From assembly GCA_030686995.1 (NCBI GenBank), contig CM060709.1, positions 308,984,857 to 309,048,856 of the forward strand: 64,000 nt of DNA, read 5' to 3'. Origin of the DNA: Artemisia argyi (Eukaryota > Streptophyta > Magnoliopsida > Asterales > Asteraceae). A model generated the notes under the pieces. That model made no database searches, was not told the origin of the DNA, and saw only the letters and a program-made list of their open reading frames with translations. The position numbers and the translations under genes are program-made. Below, piece by piece: positions 36,165-48,289 of the stretch (within the stretch, counting starts at the first letter, position 1; each line of letters starts with the position of its first letter).

Positions 36165-36612
36165 TCACATATTTTTTATAATTTAAATATCTCTTAAACC
36201 GTTAATCGGTAAGCGAAAAAAATTATACTATTGCGACGAGAATATAATTATCTTTCTATAGACAGTCACTTTGATATACCTTCGAAAAAACAATAAATTA
36301 TTTATATATATATATTTTTTTTCATTATTGAAATTTGCATGAAAAATCACATGTGATATTAGTGTTAAATCACATATGATATATAATATCAAATGTGATA
36401 TTAGTGTTAAATCACATATGATTTTTTAATGCAAATTTCAGTAACGAAAAAAAAATATGAAAAACAAGAAATAAATACTTTTGTCGAAAGTATATCGAAG
36501 TGCATATCTGTAAAAAGATAACAAAATGTTCGTCGTAACGGTATATTTTTTTTCGCTTAACGATTAACGGTTTGAAATATATTAATATTTAAAAAAAATG
36601 ATGAAAGTAGGT
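36165..36612. mobile_element. Foldback MITE-like element
   Basis: Long imperfect inverted repeat. The left arm has AAACCGTTAATCGGTAAGCG near 36198, and the right arm carries its reverse complement near 36555. The arms pair inward through TTCGATATAC-type and AAATTTGCAT blocks to a centre with repeated AATCACATATGAT near 36365-36430. AT-rich and noncoding. Ends and target duplication are not certain. Confidence 0.65.
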
Positions 36613-39600
36613 TATTTTAGTTGTTGAAATTAATCTCATGTATTAGATCAAATTAAGATAAAAAGTGCTATGTAAAAAAAGCTTAACTCAAATGATCTTA
36701 AATCAATAACAATTTGATGGAATAATATCACAAGAAAATATCTATCCGCGTCAAATACTTGTGTATATACTTGATTGTGTTTGATATCCAAATCTTTGAA
36801 CATAAACAAGGAGAAGAAACCCGTCGCGTTGCGGCGGGGGCATCTAAACCTTTTTAATAAACCTGTGTGCATGTTTGTTTCAGTTGCAAGTATAAAGACA
36901 CAAAACTGGATAGATACATTGATAGGAGCATGTTTGCAAAACATTGGAAGCGTTTGGCCTACCGGTTTTGGACTTGCAATTTTACGGGCTGGTACGCTAA
37001 TGCGACACATGCATATCTATCCTAAAAGATTGCAAGTGCCTGGCCCATCGGCTTTGGACTCGCAATTTCAGAGGCTAACATGGATCCTAGATACATGTTA
37101 CTTACTGTACATTAGGCTACTGCTTGTCACTTTACAATACTTTAGTTAAATTGCTGTACTGAATAAGACCTAAATTGCGCGTACCAAAACGGATAGTTTC
37201 ATTACAGCTGTTTGTTGTTTACAAAAATATGCGTGTTTTAAGCCTAATGTCGTCAAACATGCTTCACAGCTTACAGCACGTCACTTTTATGTGTTCGCAT
37301 TATACAGATTGTATACGCATGATTTCCAAAACCGCAGCTGTTCTGACTACGGTGTTAGGCGCGTTTTTCCTTTTTAGCATGAGTTCCACTTCCTTCTGCG
37401 TCTTTGGCTGCAAACTAAACAGTTCTTGTGAACTGCTGTACAAACTCATGAGCAATATCAGTTACTTCCGAATTTATAAGGCGAGAAAAGTCATAGTTGT
37501 TTTAATTTTTTTCCAAATTGTAAATAATTATTTCCCCTTGTTATACCTACCATTTAAAATGTTTCTTTTAAAGCTGTTGAAAAATAGTAAATAAAAATGC
37601 ACTTACTATGCGCGGCGACTTCATTTTACAACCCACCCTTTGTCGATCAAGTCGTTCATGCAATTGCATCCGCTATACGACTCACTGCCCGAGCTTACTC
37701 CAAACTGTCCTACCTTCTCCTTTCCTATTTCTGCAAAAAGATAAATCTAGCCGTTACAAAACCAACAGAGATCAGGCTACGATTCGAAAACATGCAACAA
37801 CCAAAGTCTTAAAGTTTGCATACAAAATTTCCAACCATGTATCCCCATAAGCAGGTGCACGCGCAAGAAAGTAGGCTTTAAATTCATTTCCTTTTGAGGG
37901 CAGCCAAATGATTATAGATAGATTTACTTCATTTCTGATTTCCTTTTAATCGTTGGTTTTGTTTTCACAAAATAAGCAAATGTGAAGTGTAGAGTATTTT
38001 ATTACGTAAAGTACCTTTGAGAGTATGCGCTGTACTCGGAGCTTAACTAACTCTTTACAGACGTGGAGGCCTTCCTTAGATTCTTTAGCCTGCAGCGGAC
38101 AAATACATAATCAGAGCTAAAAATGCAATCCTAAAAAGCGCATTAACCATGTTAGTAATTGAAGGAAAAAAAAAGGTGATCAGGCTAACAAAACCTTGCA
38201 ATTCTAGGCCATCCTATAAGTGGCGATCCTAATCTAACAGGTAAAATCAGTAGCAAGATACCAAACAGCAATTCAAAAAGCCAAATACATTGGTTTCAAG
38301 CAATATTGATAAACCCATTGCACAGTTAAATAACCAAACGTATTCTACTAAATGATAAAATGAGATCAATACCTTTCTTTAGGTACCATGATTAACCGTA
38401 TTCAAATTAGTTTTCCAATTGAACGGCAATAAATTCTGTAAAAAATCATAATATGGTCAATAACACAGACGTTGTATTAATAGGTGTGGCGTTTAACGAA
38501 AACATACCTTTCAAAACATTAATTTCTTCACATGTAAAAAACAATTCAAAGCTTTTATAAAAAAATTGCAAAAACATCTAAATCAACTATTTACCATAAT
38601 GAGGAAAACTAACCCGAGGTGCATTATACTCGTGAAGCACATCGTACACATAAACACCATACATCTTGACCTTAAAGAAAAACACGAATCACAAAAACAT
38701 GACACAAAATTAGATTAACAGTCAAAAATTATCTCGTTAACCAAGAATCAAAAACACAAATTAACACCACCCCTAAAATAAAATATTTGTGGTTGATTAC
38801 CAATTTGTTTCTTTATTCCTCATCAACAGGTCGTTGCTCTATCCCTGTTGCCGCTCCTCACGGATATGCGCTGACTACTCCAACAGTCCTAACAACGCAG
38901 TATCTTGTATGCACAACTGAGAATTAGTTAACAATATTATGAAGGAATTACTTCGATGAGAAAGTGAAGAAACGTACAGCCATCCAATTTGAAAGGTACA
39001 GCCATCCAATTATACAGATAGATAAAGTGTGCAATGCCATGTCATAATATTTGAGTATGATTGAAAAAATCTGAAACATGTTATCTTCTGGGCTGGTGGC
39101 GGACGTGGTTGTTGGTTGACAGTTTGTTCATGCATATGGTTGACGGGACCAGAATTGGTTTCACAAAGCTCACCATGGTGCATGTAACCACGAATTCTGA
39201 TGTTACACTATGTCGTAATAGAGGAACGTGCTACATACTTGTGGATCATTCCAGCCCGAAAATCCAACACAACGGGGCCATTTCCTGTATCAGTTTAGCG
39301 GCACTAAAAAACCTCTTTTAACTACAGGATTACCAGCAACAAATGAAGACATCTGGAAATGCAGTAAAAGCATGACCTTCAACAACATCTCCAATCTCTG
39401 TATAAACAATAAACACATACGTTAGTTCATGAGTTCAAGTTGATTATAAAGATGAAAGTTACCAAAATGACTACTTACGGGACATCATCGGTAGGTCCTC
39501 CCTAGCTACCATGATGTGCACGTTCACGCTTAAACTCGCTAACAATTTTTTTTAAACATATAACAAAACAAATATGACTTGGAATCCCTGCGCACCAAAA

Positions 39601-40138
39601 CGTGTAAGCTACCGTAAGCTTCACGGTTGCATTTCCCATGTGTGGTCATTGTTGTTCCGTCGGCACCTGTTTGCACCTCACACCCTGAAAAATGCATAGG
39701 TAAGATAGTTACAAATTACCGGTTTTCGTGTTATATAGCGTTTTATGTGATTTATATACCGAAATTTTAGTGTGTATTTCTCAAGGCAAGTTCATGCTAA
39801 TACACTACTAAAACCAACGCTACCAACCAAAAAACCCGTAGTCGTTCTGTTTTGTCTCAGCATATTTTTCAGCTCATGATGGGTATAACACGAAAACAAC
39901 AGCAACGCTACCAACCAAAATAGCTTCCGTCAGATTAAAGCCAACATAGAAACTGATCTTTATACCCCAGATGCCAGTCAAGAACATTAACAGTAACATG
40001 TTAAAAAATTTACTGTCAACAGTTATGTAAGCCAAACTCATATAAACTAATAAGTCCATATATAAGCCGAAACAAACTCCCCCGCAAAAGTTTTTTGTTG
40101 ATTCAGTTTACTACGTAAGTAGTTGTTAAAGTGAATAC
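36613..40138. other. Unassigned region with weak exon-like signals
   Basis: No gene that I can name. There is a strong hairpin CCCGTCGC-GTT-GCGGCGGG at about 36821-36839. The frame 37175-37594 begins with TTG and has no recognisable domain. On the minus strand two short open stretches are flanked by plausible acceptors and donors (about 39612-39685 and 39335-39400) and could be 3' exons of the RPA-like gene. Most of 37860-39050 is AT-rich without signal. Confidence 0.35.
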
Positions 40139-40684
40139 CTGTCAGAAGGAATTGGTTTGTGTCTGCTCTACCAGTAACTTCATTATATGCTGCAAATCTG
40201 AAATAGTGCTCTGGGAAATTGTTAGCAGGTACGTGTGAAAGATTCGTAAGTCTTCCAAACAGTAGCGTGAATTTGCTGTCCAATGTTTGTTGCCACTTCT
40301 CTGTTATCTGACATCCAAATCCTTTGATGCGGTATGCTGAGTTTAATTCAAGTGCATTGTATTTATCCACATCTTTTAGATTAATGGTTACCTGAATTTC
40401 TTGCCCCTACAATTGAGTATGAATTAGTGTGATGAATAATAAAATATATGTTCGGCACCCCTGTATTCAATTTACATTGTATAGAGTGCTACTATGAGGT
40501 ATACCTTTCTGTCTAACAGCATACAACAATACATTATTGGCGTAAGGTCCGGTATTTTTTTTGCCATCCATTTGCGATACACTTTCACTTCAATGACTTT
40601 GTTTACGTCTTTGGGGTTTATGTTTTCAAGTGTGACAACTTCGTCTACTATTTGAATAACCTTGCCTTTATTGTCTCCTTCCAT
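40139..40684 (-). CDS. RPA-like / DUF223 OB-fold protein, 5' exons, copy 1
   Basis: Exon 1 is 40684-40505 (60 codons from MEGDNKGK to LLDRK), followed by a 98-bp GT-AG intron (40504-40407). Exon 2 is 40406-40139 and ends after NQFLLT at a GTATTC donor. Together they encode about 149 residues. The pattern VIEVKVYRKW...LLDRKGQEIQ...YRIKGFGC...FTLLFG resembles the first OB fold of plant RPA70-like proteins, which bind single-stranded DNA; such genes also ride in Helitrons. I cannot place the 3' exons with confidence. The ATG was chosen because upstream codons do not fit the family. Exon 1 and most of exon 2 are duplicated at 42087-42583. Confidence 0.55.
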
Positions 40685-43600
40685 AGTTCTGTAAAATAGT
40701 AGCTGGAATAAGGAAGAGTTCACACGTATGGGGTTTACAAAAAAGTTTATATAAACTGAGGCTGCACATTGCTGGTTTTTATAATTGGCCAACTATGTTC
40801 TGAAAATGTCTTACGAACCTAGGTGTGGCGATCGTAGGAATTCGATGAAGCTTATTTGTATAGCTACTTTTCTGTGTACCTGTGGATGCGGAATACATAT
40901 ATACAGGAAATAGCTGTTACATATAATAAGGGATGATGGGGTAGCTTGCTCAAAGTATATCTCCTTAAGTGTAAAGAGTATAAAAGATAATATATACTAC
41001 CAATGTTTTCAGCTAATATTGAGGCCATCCTATTTGTGTAAAGGTATAAACTAAAACTTTGGTGTGTATAAGATCTCAGTATAGAGGTGTTTTTGAAAAT
41101 TAATATAAAAGTGATAAACATTTGGAAGACAATAAAAGAACACAGTAGTCATTTGCTGAGCTGGTCAACCTGAAACATCATGTGTAAAATTATATTGTTT
41201 GTAACCTCTTTGTAGCGCATCCAATAATAGCCAATGTCTAGGGAGAATATGGGCCCAGAAGGTTGACGGTCCTAATTCATTTGAGGCGTATACTATGAAG
41301 TGATAAATCAAAAGTGTCTTCTATAGACATAATTAGTAAGTGAATAAGTTAACGCAAGGGTAAGCATGGTTGCATAAATGTGTAAGCAAAAAATACAACA
41401 TGTATATCATTCTAGTGTTACTGGGAAGTCAGGACTACACACAGGTGTGATAAATGTTTCAGACAGAATAAGGACCCGTAAAAGTCGTTGGGCAAACCTA
41501 TAAACTAAGAAAGAAAGAAAAAAAAATGTATAACCATACCTGTAGTTCGAATCGTTTAAGCACATAAAACAATCAAAAGTAACAAAGCCTCGCTACCAAT
41601 CTGTCATTAAAACATTTTATCAAACATATGGTATGCAACATGAACAAATTAACAAATTTGTTCCATTAAAACAATATATCTAAAAACCAATACATAACTA
41701 TCTTAATCGTAAGTCCTAACAAACCTAAACTTTTTTATAAAAGAATCAAAAGGTAATAAAAGAAAGGAAAATAATTACTTTTTGAAAGCTGAATATCATC
41801 ATCATCATCAATCTTTAATCCTTCGTAAACCACTGTGTGTTTTTTTAGATGAATCCGTTGGGCGTGTGTTTTTTGGGTTTGATGTCTGCTAATGAGGTGT
41901 GTTGCAAATGGATTTGGGGGATGAGATGATACGAAGAAGACACGTATCTTTAAAGCAGGAGGTGGAGGTGGAGGTGGAGTAATAGTATTATATGAAATCT
42001 GGGAAATCGGAAAAATGAAATAATTTTTTAGTGAAACTGGGATTCCGGGCCGTGTACTAAATCCTCCACAAATGATATATTATAGATGCTGCAAATCTGA
42101 AATAGTGCTCTGGGAAATTGTTAGCAGGTACGTGTGAAAGATTCGTAAGTCTTCCAAACAGTAGCGTGAATTTGCTGTCCAATGTTTGTTGCCACTTCTC
42201 TGTTATCTGACATCCAAATCCTTTGATGCGGTATGCTGAGTTTAATTCAAGTGCATTGTATTTATCCACATCTTTTAGATTAATGGTTACCTGAATTTCT
42301 TGCCCCTACAATTGAGTATGAATTAGTGTGATGAATAATAAAATATATGTTCGGCACCCCTGTATTCAATTTACATTGTATAGAGTGCTACTATGAGGTA
42401 TACCTTTCTGTCTAACAGCATACAACAATACATTATTGGCGTAAGGTCCGGTATTTTTTTTGCCATCCATTTGCGATACACTTTCACTTCAATGACTTTG
42501 TTTACGTCTTTGGGGTTTATGTTTTCAAGTGTGACAACTTCGTCTACTATTTGAATAACCTTGCCTTTATTGTCTCCTTCCATAGTTCTGTAAAATAGTA
42601 GCTGGAATAAGGAAGAGTTCACACGTATGGGGTTTACAAAAAAGTTTATATAAACTGAGGCTGCACATTGCTGGTTTTTATAATTGGCCAACTATGTTCT
42701 GAAAATGTCTTACGAACCTAGGTGTGGCGATCGTAGGAATTCGATGAAGCTTATTTGTATAGCTACTTTTCTGTGTACCTGTGGATGCGGAATACATATA
42801 TACAGGAAATAGCTGTTACATATAATAAGGGATGATGGGGTAGCTTGCTCAAAGTATATCTCCTTAAGTGTAAAGAGTATAAAAGATAATATATACTACC
42901 AATGTTTTCAGCTAATATTGAGGCCATCCTATTTGTGTAAAGGTATAAACTAAAACTTTGGTGTGTATAAGATCTCAGTATAGAGGTGTTTTTGAAAATT
43001 AATATAAAAGTGATAAACATTTGGAAGACAATAAAAGAACACAGTAGTCATTTGCTGAGCTGGTCAACCTGAAACATCATGTGTAAAATTATATTGTTTG
43101 TAACCTCTTTGTAGCGCATCCAATAATAGCCAATGTCTAGGGAGAATATGGGCCCAGAAGGTTGACGGTCCTAATTCATTTGAGGCGTATACTATGAAGT
43201 GATAAATCAAAAGTGTCTTCTATAGACATAATTAGTAAGTGAATAAGTTAACGCAAGGGTAAGCATGGTTGCATAAATGTGTAAGCAAAAAATACAACAT
43301 GTATATCATTCTAGTGTTACTGGGAAGTCAGGACTACACACAGGTGTGATAAATGTTTCAGACAGAATAAGGACCCGTAAAAGTCGTTGGGCAAACCTAT
43401 AAACTAAGAAAGAAAAAAAAAAAAAAAATGTATAACCATACCTGTAGTTCGAATCGTTTAAGCACATAAAACAATCAAAAGTAACAAAGCCTCGCTACCA
43501 ATCTGTCATTAAAACATTTTATCAAACATATGGTATGCAACATGAACAAATTAACAAATTTGTTCCATTAAAACAATATATCTAAAAACCAATACATAAC

Positions 43601-43986
43601 TATCTTAATCGTAAGTCCTAACAAACCTAAACTTTTTTATAAAAGAATCAAAAGGTAATAAAAGAAAGGAAAATAATTACTTTTTGAAAGCTGAATATCA
43701 TCATCATCATCAATCTTTAATCCTTCGTAAACCACTGTGTGTTTTTTTAGATGAATCCGTTGGGCGTGTGTTTTTTGGGTTTGATGTCTGCTAATGAGGT
43801 GTGTTGCAAATGGATTTGGGGGATGAGATGATACGAAGAAGACACGTATCTTTAAAGCAGGAGGTGGAGGTGGAGGTGGAGTAATAGTATTATATGAAAT
43901 CTGGGAAATCGGAAAAATGAAATAATTTTTTAGTGAAACTGGGATTCCGGGCCGTGTACTAAATCCTCCACAAATGATATATTATA
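40188..43986. repeat. Near-identical 1.9-kb tandem duplication
   Basis: Unit 1 is 40188-42084 and unit 2 is 42087-43986. They are separated by two extra bases (GA) and offset by 1899 bp, rising to 1902 after an A-rich run (near 41515 / 43415). I noticed no other difference. Both the sequence before unit 1 and the unit ends carry ATTATA, a microhomology suited to replication slippage or end joining. Confidence 0.9.
42087..42583 (-). pseudogene. RPA-like / DUF223 gene, truncated copy 2
   Basis: Exon 1 (42583-42404) and intron are the same as in copy 1. Exon 2 (42305-42087) is cut at the duplication junction after the FRFAA codons, then reads a few foreign codons into a stop. It lacks the rest of the OB fold. 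As it lies upstream of copy 1 in the same orientation, it could still contribute a promoter and first exon to a hybrid transcript. Confidence 0.6.
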
Positions 43987-44213
43987 CAATGTAAATCTTT
44001 TTGGTAGATTTATTAATTGCAAGTTGTTTTATACATCACTTGTTGATATGACCACGTGTGTGATACTCTTTTTTTATCTTTCTTTTTAATTTAATTAACT
44101 ATCGGGAATCTTGGGATTTGCGCATTAAAAAGATGCCTTCTTGTATACATATGCTTTCTGTCTCCTTAGCGAGTTTAAAAACAGCCCACTTCAAACCGCA
44201 AACACATACATAT

Positions 44214-44222
44214 CTATATAAG
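44214..44222 (+). promoter_or_regulatory. TATA box of the 7S-globulin-like gene
   Basis: CTATATAAG 38 bp before the ATG at 44260; a start near the CTCAAGGCTC sequence would give a very short leader. CA-rich sequence precedes it. Confidence 0.6.
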
Positions 44223-44259
44223 TAAGCTCAAGGCTCTTCTAGCCTTGCATAATTCAAAA

Positions 44260-45585
44260 ATGCATTTGCTTCTACAGCTTTTCGTTACCATTCTAGTCTT
44301 CATATCTCATGAACATGGATTTACCACAGCTCAATTTGAACCACCTTACTCTTCAGTAGTTGTTCCCGTAAACAAACATACTGATGCTGCTAAGCCTCTC
44401 TATAGTGTTCAGATCATGACAACATACGACGTAAACTATCAATACTTACATGCAAATTTGCTTATAGACCTCGATGCTCCATTCATATGGCGCGACTGCA
44501 TACTGCAATGGAAGTCGTTTAAAAATCCAGGTAGCTGTCTTAATGGCAAAACTTGCCCCTATCCTGTTTCATGTGAAGAATTTCAGTGCACAGACGTGAG
44601 GACTACTTACTCGTACAAGAATCCTTCTTGTGCTCCAGTAAACAATGATTCAACCATTCCAGGTTGGGGAAAGTGTACGTGCCCGGTCAACGTGGTGAAC
44701 CCGATTACAGGATCGTGCGGCGAAGCCTTGCTTAACTATGACGAATTCGCGGTGAACCAAAGCAACGGTAGAAATGTGTTTAGTGGTCTAAATACTGCTT
44801 ATGCTTACGCTGCGTGTGCTCCTTCTTCAGAATTTCTATCATTCCCTGCCAATGTTTCTGGTGTTATGGCGCTTTCATCCTCACCTTATGCGTTACCAGC
44901 TTATCTACCTAATGCAGCATTAAAAAAAATTGTAGCTCTATGTTTGCCTAGCACCATGTCTGCTCCTGGAATTCTATTATACGGAAGAGGTCCATATGGG
45001 CTTCTTCCCCACCCAGACGTCGATGTAAGGAGTTTACTTTCTTTTACTCCATTGATAAAGCATCCAGATTCGTTTGGATACTTTATCGGTGTCAGTGCAA
45101 TTGTAATAAAATTGAGATCAATCGACTTCCCTGTGAATACCACAACCAAGCTTAGTACAGTTGAGCCTTATACCACTCTCAGAACTGACATTTATCAAGG
45201 AGTGGTTCGAAACTTTATAAAAGTTACACAAAGAATACCTCCAGCAAAGCCAGTTGCGCCATTTGGCCTTTGTTTCAGCACATCCAACAATGGTACCCAA
45301 GTTAGTATAAAAGTTCCTGATATCAATTTCATTTTCCCGGATGGGAAGAAATGGACCATATCCACAGCTAACTCCATCAAACAAATAACAAAAGATGTGG
45401 CATGTCTAGCGTTTGCTGACGGCGGTGCAACAAGTGAACCTGCTATCGTGATTGGTACGTTTCAGTATGAGGATAACTTTCTAGTGTTTGATTTAGAAAA
45501 CTCAACTTTTGGATTTAGTAATTCCTTGTTAAGTAAGAAGACTTCTTGCTCAAACTTCGACTTTAAGCTTATCATTACCCCTTGA
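44260..45585 (+). CDS. Secreted xylanase-inhibitor / basic 7S globulin-like (aspartic-protease-like) protein, 441 aa
   Basis: Intron-less 441-codon frame from ATG 44260; an in-frame TTG at 44245 was rejected as start. Residues 1-24 form a signal peptide (LLLQLFVTILVF core), so the product is secreted to the apoplast. TAXI_N-type half at about 40-190 with the Cys-rich pattern of the family; TAXI_C-type half at about 210-430 (YFIGVSAIVI, STVEPYTTLRTDIY, VAPFGLCFS, ACLAFADGG, IVIGTFQYEDNFLVFDL). The first catalytic position reads IDLDAPFIW instead of DTGS and the second site has no DTG. It should therefore be an inactive pepsin fold, as in EDGP, gamma-conglutin and TAXI, which bind endoglucanases or xylanases. 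Length matches the family. Several N-glycosylation sites (NQS, NVS, NTT, NGT, NST). Apparently intact, and the only clear host gene here. Confidence 0.88.
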   Translation: MHLLLQLFVTILVFISHEHGFTTAQFEPPYSSVVVPVNKHTDAAKPLYSVQIMTTYDVNYQYLHANLLIDLDAPFIWRDCILQWKSFKNPGSCLNGKTCPYPVSCEEFQCTDVRTTYSYKNPSCAPVNNDSTIPGWGKCTCPVNVVNPITGSCGEALLNYDEFAVNQSNGRNVFSGLNTAYAYAACAPSSEFLSFPANVSGVMALSSSPYALPAYLPNAALKKIVALCLPSTMSAPGILLYGRGPYGLLPHPDVDVRSLLSFTPLIKHPDSFGYFIGVSAIVIKLRSIDFPVNTTTKLSTVEPYTTLRTDIYQGVVRNFIKVTQRIPPAKPVAPFGLCFSTSNNGTQVSIKVPDINFIFPDGKKWTISTANSIKQITKDVACLAFADGGATSEPAIVIGTFQYEDNFLVFDLENSTFGFSNSLLSKKTSCSNFDFKLIITP

Positions 45586-46742
45586 AGCTACCTTAAAAGG
45601 TATATGTGAGTGGAAAAGGATGCATATCCGTCAACATGTTTCTTTGCAAAGAAATTATTTTCTTTCATTGTTCATTCGCCATGTAGTCGAACTCGTATCT
45701 CTACTATTTGATGTATGCTCAATCAATAACAAAGAACCTTTTGACCGAATTCTCCATTGATTTTATCCTCTTCATGTTCTTTTATGTGTTTACTTAAAGT
45801 TATAACAGAGGCGGCTAAAGTAAAAAGATTGGATTGTATCTTTAATGGGTCAACTAATGCATATAGCACTTTTTCGTGATATTGGTGCTGTTTTGGTTGC
45901 GTAGGTGGCGGCTCAGGTTGTTTCCAAGCTCTGTTTAGTGTTTTTTCCTTTGTATATCTTCCATTTGATTTTTTTTTTTTTTCTTTTCTTTTTTTTTTTT
46001 TTTTTTTATTTTAAATATTATTAAAAACTGCTTTTTCCATTTGATTTGTTAGCCCACATTTGTTTTTGTTAGTTTGGGCTCATTATCGCAGTCATTTATA
46101 CGGCTAACAAATACGTGACCTTTCGGGACACACACATATACACGAAGAACACATTTATTATATATTTAATAGATACACGTTGTATATAGTTACCAAATAT
46201 ATAACATGTTTCACGAATATATTTAATGGTCGGTAGTTTATCTGTTATACGTGTAACTTACTTAATATACGTTAAATGTAAAAAGAGATAGACTAAAGTG
46301 TCGAAAGTAAAAACCCTTGTTCTCCCTTGCCAGTTATGGTAAGGTACTAGGGGAGCTAAATGTCGGTTTGGTGAAAGTTGGGGAGGTGATGGACTAGACT
46401 TGGTGGAAAAGTTTATGTCCTATATATACTCCATGATCATAAAAAAATATAAACCGAACACCCTTTGATCGGTTCTATCTCACACGATATTCACTATCAA
46501 TAGGCTAAATTTGTTTTGTCTTTTCCTCTTGTTCACTGACGACACAACAGCAAAAGCAAAGCATTAATGTCCTAAGTTGCTTTCTTTATTCCCAATTGGT
46601 TTCGACTGATATTATATTAGTTCGACTGTGACATAAATCAAGTATTTCAATTATCAAACACTTGTTGTTTTGTGGTGATATACGTGAACAAGTACTAGCA
46701 TCCTAACGTGCTTCGTTTGATATGTAGCGCGTGTATTCGTTA
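45586..46742. other. 3' flank of the 7S-globulin-like gene and intergenic DNA
   Basis: A possible polyadenylation region with ATCAATAACA lies near 45720. T-rich low-complexity sequence covers about 45968-46012. The rest is AT-rich with no gene or repeat that I can define. Confidence 0.5.
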
Positions 46743-47227
46743 TGTTGGAAACTTCATATTTGACAATACAAAACATGAAGAATAAAACAAGAAGGACTTG
46801 AAACGACAAGAAGAAAATCTACAAAAAGATGAGAATTTAGAAGATTCAAGAAGATAAAATATTTTGTTTCATAATTGTATTATGATTTCTTTGTAAACCC
46901 TAGATATCTCTATTCTATAAAGAGACATAGGGTACGTAGGTTTTTATTAAGTCTAGACAAGATGTAGTCGACTAAAGGTATATGTGTGTGTCTAGGCGTT
47001 CAGTTTTAGAAAAACCCTTAGGGTCTGTTAGTTAGCCTTAGGATCGATTGTGATCCTTGTTATAGGTAGATAACACGTTTTATTATGTTTAATAAAATAG
47101 AAGGCTTGGTTGTGAAAAAAACCTTGTTCATAATAACGTTAATTCTTGTTTGAATATTCCGCTTTGGTTATTTTGATCCTAGATAATATAAGGTCTAAAC
47201 AACCTCGAGCTACAACGATTTTACAGG
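46743..47227 (+). mobile_element. Orphan copia LTR with primer-binding site
   Basis: Runs from TGTTGGAAAC to GATTTTACA (485 bp). Four bases later comes GGTATCAGA (47231-47239), the tRNA-iMet primer site of copia elements, then about 300 bp of leader-like sequence. No gag, pol or second LTR follows, so this is a 5' fragment. An internal AGGTAGATAACACG region and AAATAGAAGG may mark the transcript start area. Confidence 0.65.
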
Positions 47228-47239
47228 CGGTATCAGAAA

Positions 47240-47816
47240 GAGGGGCTCATGATATATGGGATTATACAAGGTTTATAGTCGAAGAAAACTGGTGTCGATG
47301 GTGTACAATCTGTAAGGTTTCTGAGGTAATCAATTTTTATTTTTTTATTTTTTTTTGGGGTATCAATCTTTTGGAGATATGTGGCGACACAATACAACTT
47401 GGCAATATAGTGTTTATCTGGTCTGTCGTCTTGTGCATGGTAAGGTGAATTTGGATTGGTCGATGCAACATAAAGAAAAAGTCTGATGAATTGGATTGGT
47501 CTATGCAACACATTCTTGTCAAAGTGGTAAGGTGAATTTGGATTATATTATTAACCTCGTACTACAATTAAGGAGGAGTTTTTTAGTTGACCATTGTATT
47601 TCTAAAACAAAATTAACAAAACGAGTACTCTTAAAATTATTTAAAATAATATGTTATTTTAAATCTTCTCATTTAAAACCATGTGTTTTGCATTGCAACC
47701 ACATTTCTTACGCTGCCAACATCAATATCAACATCATAGTTTAGAACTTGTTCCCGCCAATTTTATACACCATAATTAAATTATATGTTCAAACAGTTTA
47801 ATAAGCATACATGTCT
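47240..47816. other. Remainder of copia leader and unassigned sequence
   Basis: GGTAAGGTGAATTTGGATT occurs twice (47439 and 47526 areas) around two copies of TTGGATTGGTC...ATGCAACA, a small duplication. No gene. Confidence 0.4.
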
Positions 47817-47824
47817 GGTTTGAT

Positions 47825-48289
47825 CAATGTTCTAAAAGGCGTGAGGCGTGGTGTGGCGGCACAGCCACGCCTCAAGCCTTACGCGCCTTTGCGAAGCCTT
47901 GGCGTTTCTTAAGGCGTGCTTAAGGCGGCAACAAAATATTTATAAATTTATGTATTTATAATTTTATATCATTTTATAAGAGGAATTTCAAATGCTAAAA
48001 CCCAAATCCCAAATAGCCAGGCCCAAATACGAGGCCCAAGTAGGAATTAAGTTTTGAAATTACGAGGCCCAAGAAAGAAATAACCCAAATACTTGAAATT
48101 CAAGCCCAAATCCATAAATCCCCTAAATGCTTCTAAAAATGGCGCTACGCCTTAAAAAAAGGCGCGCCTTTGCACGCCTTTTCGCGCCTTATTCCACGCA
48201 TTTTCACACGACGCCTAGACCTCACGCCTTGGTCCATTTCGTGGCGTCGAGGCCACGCCTCGCGCCTTGGCGCGCCTTTTAGAACAGTG
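47825..48289. mobile_element. hAT-type MITE, 465 bp
   Basis: Terminal inverted repeats CAATGTTCTAAAAGGCG and, from the right end, CACTGTTCTAAAAGGCG, with 8-bp target duplication GGTTTGAT at 47817-47824 and 48290-48297. Both ends are rich in AGGCG and GCGCCTT words that can pair, and the centre is AT-rich. The 8-bp duplication and CA start fit the hAT superfamily. No transposase. Confidence 0.85.

Noticed and set aside
37175..37594. 139-codon plus-strand gene
   Set aside because: Starts with TTG, has hydrophobic low-information sequence, and shows no domain, promoter or homologous copy in the window.
44245..44259. Upstream TTG start for the 7S-globulin-like gene
   Set aside because: The ATG at 44260 gives a normal signal peptide, and the TATA box sits 38 bp before it.
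47146..47448. 100-codon plus-strand gene
   Set aside because: Spans the LTR end and primer site of the orphan copia fragment and has no recognisable domain.
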